Source: JBPOHE01 sp052035915
Lineage (GTDB): Bacteria > Pseudomonadota > Gammaproteobacteria > Chromatiales > Chromatiaceae
Length of the DNA stretch: 64,000 bases
Direction of reading: 5' to 3'
Assembly: GCA_052035915.1 (NCBI GenBank)
Contig: JBPOHE010000084.1
Span: forward strand, 10,946 to 74,945
Shown here one piece after another: positions 41,222-49,666 of the stretch (the first letter of the stretch is position 1; each line of letters starts with the position of its first letter). The notes below the pieces were generated by a model. The model was given only the letters and a program-made list of their open reading frames with translations. It was not told the DNA's origin and did not search any database. The position numbers and the translations under genes are program-made.

Positions 41222-43909
41222 ATGAGTTTGGAAGACCCGAAACGACCCGATCCGGACGCCCTGCTGGCCGAGCTGGAGGTCAGGGAGGCACGGGCGCAAC
41301 GGGGTCGGCTCAAGGTGTTCTTTGGGGCCAATCCGGGTGTTGGCAAGACCTATGCCATGCTCAGCGCGGCGCGCCAGTTGGCGGCCCAGGGGACGGATAT
41401 GGTGGTGGGCCTCGTCGAGACCCATGGCCGCCAGGAGACGGCGGAGTTGTTGTCTGGCCTGGAGATCTTGCCTTTGCGACAGATCGAATATCGGGGGCAC
41501 CACCTCAAAGAGTTCGATCTGGACGCGGCGCTCGCCCGCCGGCCCGCCGTCATCCTGGTGGACGAACTCGCCCACACCAATGTCCAGGGCTCCCGCCACC
41601 CCAAGCGCTGGCAGGATGTGGAGGAGCTGCTCGCCGCCGGCATCGATGTCCATACCACGGTCAACGTCCAGCATCTCGAAAGCCTCAATGATCTGGTGGG
41701 AGGGATCACCGGGGCACGGGTGTGGGAAACCCTGCCGGATCGGGTGTTCGATCAGGCCGAGGAAGTGGTGTTGGTGGATCTGCCGCCCGATGAGCTGTTG
41801 CAACGTCTCAAGGAAGGCAAGGTCTATATCCCGCAGCAGGCGGAACGGGCCATGGCCGGTTTCTTTCGCAAAGGCAACCTGCTCGCCCTGCGGGAGCTGG
41901 CCTTGCGGCGCACGGCGGACCGGGTGGACAACGACGTCTTGGCCTATCGCCGGGAAAAATCGGTATCCCGGGTCTGGCCTACCCGTGATTCCTTGCTGGT
42001 CTGTGTCAGTCCTGGGAGTGGGGGGGAAAAATTGGTGCGCGCGGCGGCACGCCTGGCGGCCCAGGCCGAGCAGCCCTGGCATGCGATCTATGTGGAGACA
42101 CCGAAGTTCAGCCGGTTGCCCGAGGAGGAACGCGCCCGCACCTTGCGTGTGCTCAGGCTGGCCCAGGAGCTGGGCGCCCAGACCGCGGTGCTCTCCGGCC
42201 AGGACAGCGCCGGGCTCGCCATCGCCTATGCCCGGGAACATAACCTGGGAAAGCTGCTGGTCGGGCGCGAAAGCGGCTATCGGCCCTTCTGGAGTCTTGG
42301 CTTCGCCTACCGGGTTGGCCGCCTGGCGCCCGATCTGGACATCCTCCAGGTCGCCCGCGAGGGTGTCAGCAAAGAGCCAACCACGCCAACCCGCTCGTCC
42401 GCCCCCCGCCAAACCTTGGAGTGGCGGCGCTATGGCGGCGCCATGCTCCTCGTTGCCGCGGTGACGCTGGGGGCGACACCCCTGCTCGATAGACTCGATC
42501 TCGCCAACATCATCATGCTGTATTTGCTGGTGGTGGTGCTCGCGGCGGTCAGGTTGGGGCGCGGTCCTGCGGTGCTGACGGCCTTTCTCTCGGTGGCGGC
42601 CTTCGATTTCTTCTTCGTCCCGCCCAGGCTGACCTTCGCCGTCGGCGATGCCCAATACCTGGTCACCTTTATGGTCATGCTGATCGTGGCGCTGCTGACC
42701 GGGCGGCTCACCTCGGGTCTGAGTTTTCAGGTGGCGGTGGCCGAGAGCCGGGAGCGCCGCACCCGGGCGCTCTATGAAATGGCCCGCGAACTTTCGGCGG
42801 CCTTGACCAGGGAACAGATCGCCGAGATCGCCGAGCGCTTTGTCACCCTTGGTTTCAATGCCCGCTCCCAATTGCTGCTGCCGGACGACCAGGACCGCCT
42901 GGCCGCCGTCGACGAGGGGGGGATGGGGATCGCCGCCGATCGGGGTATCGGCCAGTGGGCCTTCGATCACGGGGAGCTGGCCGGGCTGTCCACGGATACC
43001 TTGCCGTCCTCGCCCATCCTCTATGTCCCTCTGAAGGCGCCGATGCGCATCCGCGGCGTGCTCGCCCTGCGTCCCAACGACCAGCCCTGGTTGCCCACGC
43101 CCGAACAGCAGCGCTTGCTGGAAACCAGCGCCACCTTGATCGCCATCGCCCTGGAGCGGGTCCATTACATCAGCGTCGCCCAGCAAGCACTGCTGCAGAT
43201 GGAGTCGGAGCGATTACGCAATTCATTGTTGTCGGCGATCTCCCATGACCTGCGCACCCCGCTGACCGCATTGGTGGGGCTGGCCGACTCCCTCACACTG
43301 ACCGGGGAGGCCTTGCCATCGGCACAGATGGAACTCGTTCAGGCTATCCGCGAAGAGGCCTTGCGCACCTCGGTATTGGTCAACAACCTGTTGGATATGG
43401 CCAGGTTGCAAGCGGGGAACGTCAGGCTCAGGCGGGAGTGGCAACCCCTCGAAGAGGTGGTCGGCGCGGCCTTGCAGTCGCGGGCGGCCGGGTTGGCGCA
43501 GCATCGGGTGTGCATCGACCTGCCAGCGGATCTGCCGCTGCTGGAATTCGACGCCGTGCTGATCGAGCGGGTGTTGTGCAACCTGCTGGAGAATGCCGCC
43601 AAATACACCCCCGAGGGCAGCCGGATCGAAATCTCCGCCCGACTTCTCGGAGAGGAGATCGAGATCGTGGTCGCCGACAATGGCCCCGGCCTGCCACTGG
43701 GGCGAGAGGCGATGTTGTTCGAGAAGTTCACCCGTGGGCAGGAAGAGTCCGATATCCCGGGCGTCGGACTCGGCCTGGCCATAGCGCGGGCCATAGTGGA
43801 GGCCCACCAGGGTCGCATCTGGGCGGAGAACCGCCTTGGCGGCGGCGCCCGCTTCATCTTCACCCTGCCTGTCGGGGAGCCCCCGGTGGTACCGGCTGAG
43901 ACGCTGTGA
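41222..43909 (+). CDS. kdpD: Sensor histidine kinase KdpD
   Basis: 895 residues from ATG 41222, preceded by GGGAGG. The N-terminal KdpD domain has a Walker A GANPGVGKT (35-43) and a VDELAHTNVQGSRHPKRWQD block. A universal stress domain follows (about 250-370). Then come four membrane helices (about 400-500), a GAF-like region, HisKA with phospho-His in AISHDLRTPLTALVG, and an HATPase domain (NLLENAAKYTPEG, DNGPGLPLG, GVGLGLAI). It senses low K+ and ionic strength and phosphorylates KdpE. It overlaps kdpE by four bases. Confidence 0.97.
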   Translation: MSLEDPKRPDPDALLAELEVREARAQRGRLKVFFGANPGVGKTYAMLSAARQLAAQGTDMVVGLVETHGRQETAELLSGLEILPLRQIEYRGHHLKEFDLDAALARRPAVILVDELAHTNVQGSRHPKRWQDVEELLAAGIDVHTTVNVQHLESLNDLVGGITGARVWETLPDRVFDQAEEVVLVDLPPDELLQRLKEGKVYIPQQAERAMAGFFRKGNLLALRELALRRTADRVDNDVLAYRREKSVSRVWPTRDSLLVCVSPGSGGEKLVRAAARLAAQAEQPWHAIYVETPKFSRLPEEERARTLRVLRLAQELGAQTAVLSGQDSAGLAIAYAREHNLGKLLVGRESGYRPFWSLGFAYRVGRLAPDLDILQVAREGVSKEPTTPTRSSAPRQTLEWRRYGGAMLLVAAVTLGATPLLDRLDLANIIMLYLLVVVLAAVRLGRGPAVLTAFLSVAAFDFFFVPPRLTFAVGDAQYLVTFMVMLIVALLTGRLTSGLSFQVAVAESRERRTRALYEMARELSAALTREQIAEIAERFVTLGFNARSQLLLPDDQDRLAAVDEGGMGIAADRGIGQWAFDHGELAGLSTDTLPSSPILYVPLKAPMRIRGVLALRPNDQPWLPTPEQQRLLETSATLIAIALERVHYISVAQQALLQMESERLRNSLLSAISHDLRTPLTALVGLADSLTLTGEALPSAQMELVQAIREEALRTSVLVNNLLDMARLQAGNVRLRREWQPLEEVVGAALQSRAAGLAQHRVCIDLPADLPLLEFDAVLIERVLCNLLENAAKYTPEGSRIEISARLLGEEIEIVVADNGPGLPLGREAMLFEKFTRGQEESDIPGVGLGLAIARAIVEAHQGRIWAENRLGGGARFIFTLPVGEPPVVPAETL

Positions 43910-44610
43910 AAGACAGTATCACCGCGGCACCCGTGGTCATCATGGTTGAGGATGACCGACAGATCCGGCGTTTTCTGCGCCTGGCCCTGGAAGCCGAGGG
44001 GTGCCATGTTTTCGAGGCGGAAACCGGCGGGCGGGGTCTGATCGAAGCCGCCACCCGCAAACCCGACCTCATCATCCTGGACCTGGGATTGCCCGATCAG
44101 GACGGAATCGATGTCATCCATGACCTGCGTGGCTGGTCCAAGGTGCCGATCCTGGTGTTGTCGGCCCGCTCCGATGAACGGGACAAGGTCACCGCCCTGG
44201 ATGCCGGGGCCGACGATTATCTGACCAAACCCTTCGGCGTCCCCGAGTTGCTCGCCCGGATTCGGGCCCTGTGGCGACGGGGAACCCGCGCCCTGGGCGA
44301 AGAACAGGAACCTATCCGTTTCGGCGAGGTGGAGGTCGATCTTGCCAAGCGGCTGGTTACCCGGGGCGGTGAGCCGGTTCACCTCACGCCCATCGAGTAC
44401 CGCCTCTTGAACCATCTGCTGGCCAACGCCGGTAAGGTGCTGACCCATCGCCAACTCCTCCTGGCCGTCTGGGGCCCCAGTCATATCGAGCACACCCACT
44501 ATCTGCGGGTCTTCATGACCGGTTTGCGACGCAAACTGGAGGCGGATCCCAACTTTCCCAAATACATCTTGACCGAGTCGGGAATCGGTTACCGGTTGAA
44601 GCTCGCCTAA
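43906..44610 (+). CDS. kdpE: Response regulator KdpE (OmpR family)
   Basis: A 234-residue protein starting with GTG in the kdpD stop. The receiver has Asp59 in LIILDLGLPDQDG and the Lys in YLTKPFGVPELLARI. The winged-helix DNA-binding domain follows (LTPIEYRLLNHLLANAGKVLTHRQLL, HYLRVFMTGLRRKLE). It activates kdpFABC. A TCCTATC/GATAGGA hairpin lies 12 bases after the stop without a T-run. Confidence 0.97.
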   Translation: MKDSITAAPVVIMVEDDRQIRRFLRLALEAEGCHVFEAETGGRGLIEAATRKPDLIILDLGLPDQDGIDVIHDLRGWSKVPILVLSARSDERDKVTALDAGADDYLTKPFGVPELLARIRALWRRGTRALGEEQEPIRFGEVEVDLAKRLVTRGGEPVHLTPIEYRLLNHLLANAGKVLTHRQLLLAVWGPSHIEHTHYLRVFMTGLRRKLEADPNFPKYILTESGIGYRLKLA

Positions 44611-44736
44611 GTCTTGCGGGCTCCTATCACCATCTGAATAGATAGGACGATTTCGATGGGTCGGGCGCGGGCTTTGGCCCCACATCCACGGTTGAGAAAA
44701 AGACCCAAGAGGCCTGGGTGATGGCGCTTGGGTGCT

Positions 44737-44855
44737 CCGGGCATGGACTGAAAATAGCCGATTTATGTTCTGATATCGAGAACAATGCCAGGGTGTAAAT
44801 TGGTATTGTTCTCCTAAAGAGAACAAAAAACCGGGTAACATGGCCCATGCCCGGG
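44737..44855 (+). repeat. Paired-dyad intergenic repeat, copy E
   Basis: Begins CCGGGCATGGACTGAAAATA and ends GGCCCATGCCCGGG. The dyads are GTTCTGATATCGAGAAC (44767-44783) and GTTCTCCTAAAGAGAAC (44808-44824), with starts 41 bp apart. It lies 126 bases after kdpE and 488 before the next gene. The rest of this 733-base gap (44611-45343) shows no gene; it holds the sigma-54-like promoter at 45286. Confidence 0.88.
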
Positions 44856-45285
44856 AGCGCCGACAGACAGAAGAGCCAACCCTAAGCCGCCAATCAGGGA
44901 AAATCCGACAGGAATTTCCATGAGTGGCTGAGAATGGCCCCGCGCTGGGAGTTCTCGGGGGTGCCCCGCGAATAGGTGGGTGACCGGTAACCGCGGCTAT
45001 TACAGGCTCGGCCAAGCCTGTCGAGGTGGCCTCGGTGCTGTCGAAATGGCAGGACCGCCAGGAGCCCGATCCGCCGCCGATAGAAAAACCAAGACGCTGA
45101 TTTAACTCTTCTTTTTCTCATCCATCAGGTTGCCGAAGCGATATTGTAGGGGATTTCCCTGAAATCGAGCGGCCTTCCGGCCTGACTTTCGGTCAGGTTT
45201 CCAGTCCCCAGGCATTCCCCGGGAGGCCCTAACAGGAGAAAAAACAACAGGTATAACAATTACTTGAGATTGCCAATCCAAGGCT

Positions 45286-45300
45286 GGCCCAGGGCTTGCA
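45286..45300 (+). promoter_or_regulatory. Sigma-54-like (-24/-12) promoter of the redox operon
   Basis: CTGGCCCAGGGCTTGCA (45284-45300) has GG at 45286-45287 and GC at 45298-45299, separated by the required ten bases. It matches the consensus at TGGC and TTGCA, with one mismatch in the first block. It lies 45-58 bases before the ATG at 45344. The sigma-54 activator encoded at 32878 is the only such regulator in the window and could act here. A chance match is possible. Confidence 0.5.
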
Positions 45301-45343
45301 AAGAGGGATGCAGGTTCAAGTCACCGGCTCTCATGATCTTGCG

Positions 45344-45667
45344 ATGAAGATTCCTCGTCTGGTAACTCTCTCAGGCACAGTCCTCGTCTTGGTGCCTCTG
45401 ATCGCCTCCCCAGCCTATCCGATCGCCGGATTGCGGCCCGATCAACGCCCCCAGGGGGCTCCCACCATCGCGGAAGTCAAAAAGAGCAGTGGCTGGTACC
45501 GCAGAGCGCTGAACGGGATCACCGAACCTGTCCCGTCCAGCCTCCGATTTCTCGAAGACCAGGGCAACTGGTACACCCCATTCGATCGGCCGGGCATGTT
45601 GGGTCGGTATGACATACGCGGCTGGCATGGGGCGGTAACTGCCAGGCCCACGAAAGCAAAGCCATAA
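45344..45667 (+). CDS. Small secreted protein of unknown function
   Basis: 107 residues from ATG 45344; an upstream in-frame start at 45296 lies in the promoter. The N-terminus is a signal sequence (VTLSGTVLVLVPLIASPAYP). The mature part is rich in Pro, Arg, Gly and Trp (GWYRRALNGITEP, GNWYTPFDRPGMLGRYDIRGWHG). I do not recognise it. It is 20 bases before the Met/Gly repeat gene, so probably co-transcribed and exported with it. Confidence 0.6.
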   Translation: MKIPRLVTLSGTVLVLVPLIASPAYPIAGLRPDQRPQGAPTIAEVKKSSGWYRRALNGITEPVPSSLRFLEDQGNWYTPFDRPGMLGRYDIRGWHGAVTARPTKAKP

Positions 45668-45687
45668 CTCTTGGAAAGGATAGAAAG

Positions 45688-46119
45688 ATGAAGAAATTCG
45701 TGATGACTCTTGGTGCGATCGCCGCCTCTGTGGCCATGTCCATCGCTTCGGCCCAGGGCATGAGCGGTATGTCCGGCATGTCCGGGATGGGTGGCATGAG
45801 TGGTATGTCTGGCATGCAGGGGATGCAGGGGATGGGCGGCATGGGTGGCATGTCCGGGATGTCGGGCATGGGTGGCATGAGTGGTATGTCCGGCATGGGC
45901 GGCCCCACCATCATCAATATCTATCCCGGTATGGGCGGCATGAGCGGCATGTCCGGGATGGGTGGCATGGGTGGTATGTCCGGCATGTCGGGTATGAGCG
46001 GCATGAGCGGCATGTCCGGGATGCAGGGGATGCAAGGCATGGGTGGCATGGGCGGCATGTCCGGGATGTCGGGCATGGGCGGCATGGGTGGCATGAGCGG
46101 TATGTCCGGCATGAAGTAA
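45688..46119 (+). CDS. Secreted Met/Gly-rich repeat protein
   Basis: A 143-residue protein with an AAGGATAGAAAG ribosome site. A signal peptide (1-23, ending Ala-Gln) is followed by 37 tandem three-residue units of the form Gly-Met-x, where x is mainly Ser, Gly or Gln. They are interrupted once by a nine-residue insert (GPTIINIYP, about 72-80). By my count 40 of 143 residues are Met (28%). There are no charged residues in the mature part except the last Lys, and no Cys or His. Met-rich periplasmic segments bind Cu(I) or Ag(I) in CopC- and SilE-type proteins, so metal binding is plausible. A flexible glue or scaffold is another option. It precedes a multihaem cytochrome. Confidence 0.75.
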   Translation: MKKFVMTLGAIAASVAMSIASAQGMSGMSGMSGMGGMSGMSGMQGMQGMGGMGGMSGMSGMGGMSGMSGMGGPTIINIYPGMGGMSGMSGMGGMGGMSGMSGMSGMSGMSGMQGMQGMGGMGGMSGMSGMGGMGGMSGMSGMK

Positions 46120-46149
46120 GCCCGGGCGTCGCTGACTCGATAGAAAACT

Positions 46150-46176
46150 GGGGTGGCGCCCCTCGGGCGTCACCCC
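46150..46176 (+). other. Very stable hairpin between the Met-rich gene and the cytochrome gene
   Basis: GGGGTGGCGCCC and GGGCGTCACCCC pair over 12 bp (one G-U) across the three-base loop CTC. No U-run follows, so it is not a canonical terminator. It could be an RNA processing or stabilising element that lets the short Met-rich mRNA accumulate above the downstream redox genes. Confidence 0.55.
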
Positions 46177-46208
46177 GAAGAGGGGATTTCTGCTGCGGGG
46201 AAGTCTTG

Positions 46209-47024
46209 ATGAACAGATCCAGCCGGCAACTTTGGGCTCGGTCCTTCCTGCTGATGCTCTGCCTGATGCTGCCGGGGAGTCCGACCCTGGCGGACGAACA
46301 GCCCGGCGGGGAGAAGTCCTACGACAGCGCCCGTTGGGATCCGATCCATTTTCCACCCGCCATTCAGAAGGCAAGGGACGAACAATGCCTCCTTTGTCAT
46401 CGGGAAATCATCCAGGCCAAGCCGATCGAGGTCTCGCCCGCGGGGGTCAAGGCCGCCGACGCCAAGGCTTGGTATCAGACCCTGAGCAGCTATCAGGGAA
46501 ACCAAGAGGATTTTCATGTTCGTCATCTGAGCACGCCGCTGGCGCAACGGGTGATGAATTTGTCATGTAATTTCTGCCATCAGGGCAACGATCCACGGGA
46601 AGAGGCCCCCGCCAGCCACGCCGGCAATCAGGGGGATGATGGCTACAGTTTGCGCAAGATGGTGAATCCGGAATCCAGTTGCCTGCGTTGTCATGGCCGC
46701 CACAACTACGAGGTGATGGGGTTGCCGGGCCACTGGGAAGATACCGGCGAGGCCTTTCAATACAACTGCCTGATTTGTCATGCCGGAATCCGTACCACCA
46801 GGCATCAGGTCAGCTATCTCAAGGCCAAGGCCATCGAGGAGGCCGCCACCCAGGAACCGGACCTCTGCTACGGTTGCCACGGCGGGCGTCAATGGTATCG
46901 CCTCACCTATGCCTATCCGCGTCACCCCTGGCCGGGTGCGGGTCCCACGCCGCCCGACTGGGCCAAGGATCGCCCGCTGGAATCCGAGCCCGCCTATCGG
47001 CTCGAAACCGCCGCCAGTCGCTAA
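46209..47024 (+). CDS. Pentahaem c-type cytochrome
   Basis: A 271-residue protein from ATG 46209 with a signal peptide (about 1-28). Five CxxCH haem motifs are seen: CLLCH (60), CNFCH (120), CLRCH (158), CLICH (187) and CYGCH (220). No transmembrane helix follows the signal, so it should be periplasmic. Being directly upstream of DmsA-like and DmsB-like subunits, it is likely the electron carrier for that enzyme. The family is not a NrfH or NapC type I can place: there is no N-terminal anchor helix beyond the signal. The start is preceded by an in-frame TTG one codon earlier. Confidence 0.88.
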   Translation: MNRSSRQLWARSFLLMLCLMLPGSPTLADEQPGGEKSYDSARWDPIHFPPAIQKARDEQCLLCHREIIQAKPIEVSPAGVKAADAKAWYQTLSSYQGNQEDFHVRHLSTPLAQRVMNLSCNFCHQGNDPREEAPASHAGNQGDDGYSLRKMVNPESSCLRCHGRHNYEVMGLPGHWEDTGEAFQYNCLICHAGIRTTRHQVSYLKAKAIEEAATQEPDLCYGCHGGRQWYRLTYAYPRHPWPGAGPTPPDWAKDRPLESEPAYRLETAASR

Positions 47025-47054
47025 TCCCACCCAACTTCCGGGGAGGAACCACGC

Positions 47055-49649
47055 ATGAGCCAGCCAGACTGGTACCAGTCGCTTCTCGCCTCGCTCAACC
47101 TGTCGCGCCGTAGCTTTCTCAAGACTACCGCGGCGGGAGCGGCCGTTCTGACCACCTCCGGGTTGGTCGAGCTGAAGACGGCCAAAGAGGCCAAGGCCTT
47201 CGCCTATGAGCCCTATCCCAAGGACGACGACCTCACCACGGTGCCGACCTCTTGCGCCCACAACTGCGGATCCCGGCACATGCTGGTGGCCCACAAGAAG
47301 GGCGATGTCATCGTTCGTCTCTCCACCGACGATGGGCGCTATCAGCTCGACGGGGCCTTCGGCAAGGATACCTTCGAGGAGCCCCAGTTACGGGCCTGTC
47401 TGCGCGGACGCTCCTATCGCCAGCGGCTCTATTCGCCGGAACGTCTCCTGTGGCCGATGATGCGGGTCGGCGAGCGCGGCGAGGGCCGCTTCAAGCGGGT
47501 GTCCTGGGATCAGGCGCTGGACCATATCGCCCGCAAGATGATCGAGCTGAGGTTTCACTACGGGCCCACGGCGATCCTGGATCAAAGCTACGCCGGTGCC
47601 TCCTACGGGGTGCTGCACAAATCCGATCAGATCGAGGGTCTGCTGGGGCGTTTTCTCGGCATGTTCGGTTGCCGCACCTCAAGCTGGTCGGTGCCTTCCT
47701 ATCAGGGCACCACCACCAGTTCCCGCTGGACCTTCGGCACCATCGAAGACGGCAACGAGGACGACACCTTCGCCCATTCCAAGCTGATCATCATGTGGGG
47801 CTGGAACCCCGCCTATACCTTCCACGGCGGCAACACCTTCTATTACATGCGGATGGCGAAGCAACGGGGCTGCAAGTTCGTGCTGGTGGATCCCCAGTAC
47901 ACGGATTCCGCCGCCGCCTACGATGCCTGGTGGATCCCGATCCGGCCTAATACCGACGGCGCCATGTTGGCCGGAATGGCCCATTACATCTTCGTCAACG
48001 AACTCCAGGATCAGGCCTTCATCAACAAGTTCTGTCTGGGGATGGACGCCGGCACCATGCCGGACTGGGCCGCCAACTCGGTAAACGGTCGGGAGAATTT
48101 CAAGGACTATATCCTCGGCAAATACGACGGGACGCCGAAGACACCGGAATGGGCGGAGCGGATCTGCGGGGTCAAGGCCGAAGACATCAAGAAGCTGGCC
48201 GACCTCTATGCCCGCACCAAGCCGGCGGCCCTCAAGGCCTCCTGGGCGCCGGGACGCAACGCCTACGGCGAACAGTACAACCGCCTGGCGGCGGCCTTGC
48301 AGGCCATGACCGGCAATATCGGGGTGCTCGGCGGCTGTGCCGAAGGGGTGGGTAAGGCCTGGCACGCCGAGGGCGTAGCCTATCCCTACGACGAGTACGC
48401 CAATGTCTGGTACGCCTCGATCAAGTCCGATCGCTGGGCCCATGTGGTGCTCAACTACCCCAATGTAAAGCGGGAAGAGGCGGGGCTCTGGCCGCGCAAC
48501 GACCAGCTCGATGGGGTCATCCCCAACATCAAGGGCATCTTCTGGCAGGGTTCCGACTGGTTGAACCAGCTCACCAACATCAATAAAGAGATTCAGGCCA
48601 TCAAGAAACTGGAGCTGGTGGTCTGTATGGATTCCACTATCACCCCCTCCGGGCTCTGGGCCGATGTCTTGCTGCCGGTGGCGACCCATTTCGAGCGCCA
48701 TGACGTGGCCTTGCCCTGGTACAAGGGCCATTACTACATCCATCGACCCAAGGTGATCCAACCCCTGGGCGAATCCAAGACCGATTTCCAGATCTTCACC
48801 GAATTGGCCTATCGCATCGGCGATCTGGCGGGCGGGGAGTACCTTCAATTCGGACCCAAGTTCAATCCCAAGGCCGATCGTACCTATTGGCTGAACCCGG
48901 ATCCGGTGGACGAAGCCTATCTACAGAGCTGGTGGGAAGGTCGGGTCATGGGGCATCAGGGTGTGACCCTGCCCTGGGCGGATTTCAAGCGGCTGGGGGT
49001 GTACAAATTCAAGCTCGATCGGCCCCATGTAGCCTTCCAGGACCAGATCGAACGCGGCGTACCTTTCCAGACCCCTTCGGGCAGGATCGAGATCCTTTGT
49101 TCCGAGCTGGCCCAGATCGCCGACTGGAGGCTCACCCGCTATGGCGAGCCCATCCCCTCCATCCCCAAGTGGATTGACCCCTGGGAATCCCTCAACAGCC
49201 CGAAAACCAAGGAGTTTCCCTTTCATCTGGTATCGCCCCATCCCCGTTGGCGCACCCATTCGATCTTTCATAACTGTGCCTGGCTGCGGGAGACCTATGA
49301 ACAGGAGGTCACCGTCAACGCCGCCGATGCCGCTCGCCTGGGCATCAAGACCGGCGAGGCGGTAGAACTCTGGAACGAACGGGGGCGGGTGGTGGTACCG
49401 GCCTATGTCACCGAGCGACTCATGCCCGGGGTGTTGGTGCTGCATGAAGGGGCCTGGATGGATCTGGACGAGAATGGCGTCGATCGGGCGGGCAATCCGG
49501 ATTTTCTCACCCTGGACGCCCCCAGCCCGGCCGGCGCCTTCGCCTACAACACCGTGCTCTGCAACCTACGCAAGAGTTCGTTGGAACATCGACCGGGCTG
49601 GGATCGGCTGGCCATCTCTCGATCCCATGTCTTCCGCCGCGATCTCTGA
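47055..49649 (+). CDS. DMSO reductase-family molybdopterin oxidoreductase, catalytic subunit (DmsA-like)
   Basis: An 864-residue protein with a twin-arginine signal (LSRRSFLKTTA, about 17-26). The Fe-S ligand region reads SCAHNCGSRHMLV (Cys67, Cys71, His75) with the fourth ligand in ACLRGRS (Cys115). E. coli DmsA has Cys where His75 lies. The GEGRFKRVSWDQALDHIA, MWGWNPA, YTDSAAAYDAWWIPIRPNTDGA and LTGNIG-like TGNIGVLGG blocks, and the C-terminal LMPGVLVLHEGAW, follow DmsA closely. The aligned Mo ligand is a Ser (VPSYQ, about 212). The substrate may be a sulfoxide, N-oxide or an oxyanion of S, Se or Cl. Export by Tat is inferred. Confidence 0.9.
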   Translation: MSQPDWYQSLLASLNLSRRSFLKTTAAGAAVLTTSGLVELKTAKEAKAFAYEPYPKDDDLTTVPTSCAHNCGSRHMLVAHKKGDVIVRLSTDDGRYQLDGAFGKDTFEEPQLRACLRGRSYRQRLYSPERLLWPMMRVGERGEGRFKRVSWDQALDHIARKMIELRFHYGPTAILDQSYAGASYGVLHKSDQIEGLLGRFLGMFGCRTSSWSVPSYQGTTTSSRWTFGTIEDGNEDDTFAHSKLIIMWGWNPAYTFHGGNTFYYMRMAKQRGCKFVLVDPQYTDSAAAYDAWWIPIRPNTDGAMLAGMAHYIFVNELQDQAFINKFCLGMDAGTMPDWAANSVNGRENFKDYILGKYDGTPKTPEWAERICGVKAEDIKKLADLYARTKPAALKASWAPGRNAYGEQYNRLAAALQAMTGNIGVLGGCAEGVGKAWHAEGVAYPYDEYANVWYASIKSDRWAHVVLNYPNVKREEAGLWPRNDQLDGVIPNIKGIFWQGSDWLNQLTNINKEIQAIKKLELVVCMDSTITPSGLWADVLLPVATHFERHDVALPWYKGHYYIHRPKVIQPLGESKTDFQIFTELAYRIGDLAGGEYLQFGPKFNPKADRTYWLNPDPVDEAYLQSWWEGRVMGHQGVTLPWADFKRLGVYKFKLDRPHVAFQDQIERGVPFQTPSGRIEILCSELAQIADWRLTRYGEPIPSIPKWIDPWESLNSPKTKEFPFHLVSPHPRWRTHSIFHNCAWLRETYEQEVTVNAADAARLGIKTGEAVELWNERGRVVVPAYVTERLMPGVLVLHEGAWMDLDENGVDRAGNPDFLTLDAPSPAGAFAYNTVLCNLRKSSLEHRPGWDRLAISRSHVFRRDL

Positions 49650-49666
49650 TTTCAGGAGCAAGGGCC

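Noticed and set aside
41174..43186. 670-codon minus-strand frame
   Set aside because: Shadow of kdpD; low complexity, rich in Gly, Gln and His, as is usual for antisense frames in GC-rich genes.
43339..45015. 558-codon minus-strand frame running through kdpE and repeat E
   Set aside because: Antisense to kdpD and kdpE, which have full motifs; no motif of its own.
45284..45300. Possible FNR site near TTGAGATTGCCAATCCAA before the redox operon
   Set aside because: Half-sites are too far apart and imperfect for an FNR box.
45757..46116. Tandem repeats that could be read as a CRISPR or minisatellite
   Set aside because: Repeats keep a three-codon phase and an open frame with a signal peptide; there are no spacers.
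45442..46374. 310-codon minus-strand frame with His/Ala repeats
   Set aside because: Reverse complement of the Gly-Met-x repeats; the plus strand has the signal peptide and ribosome site.
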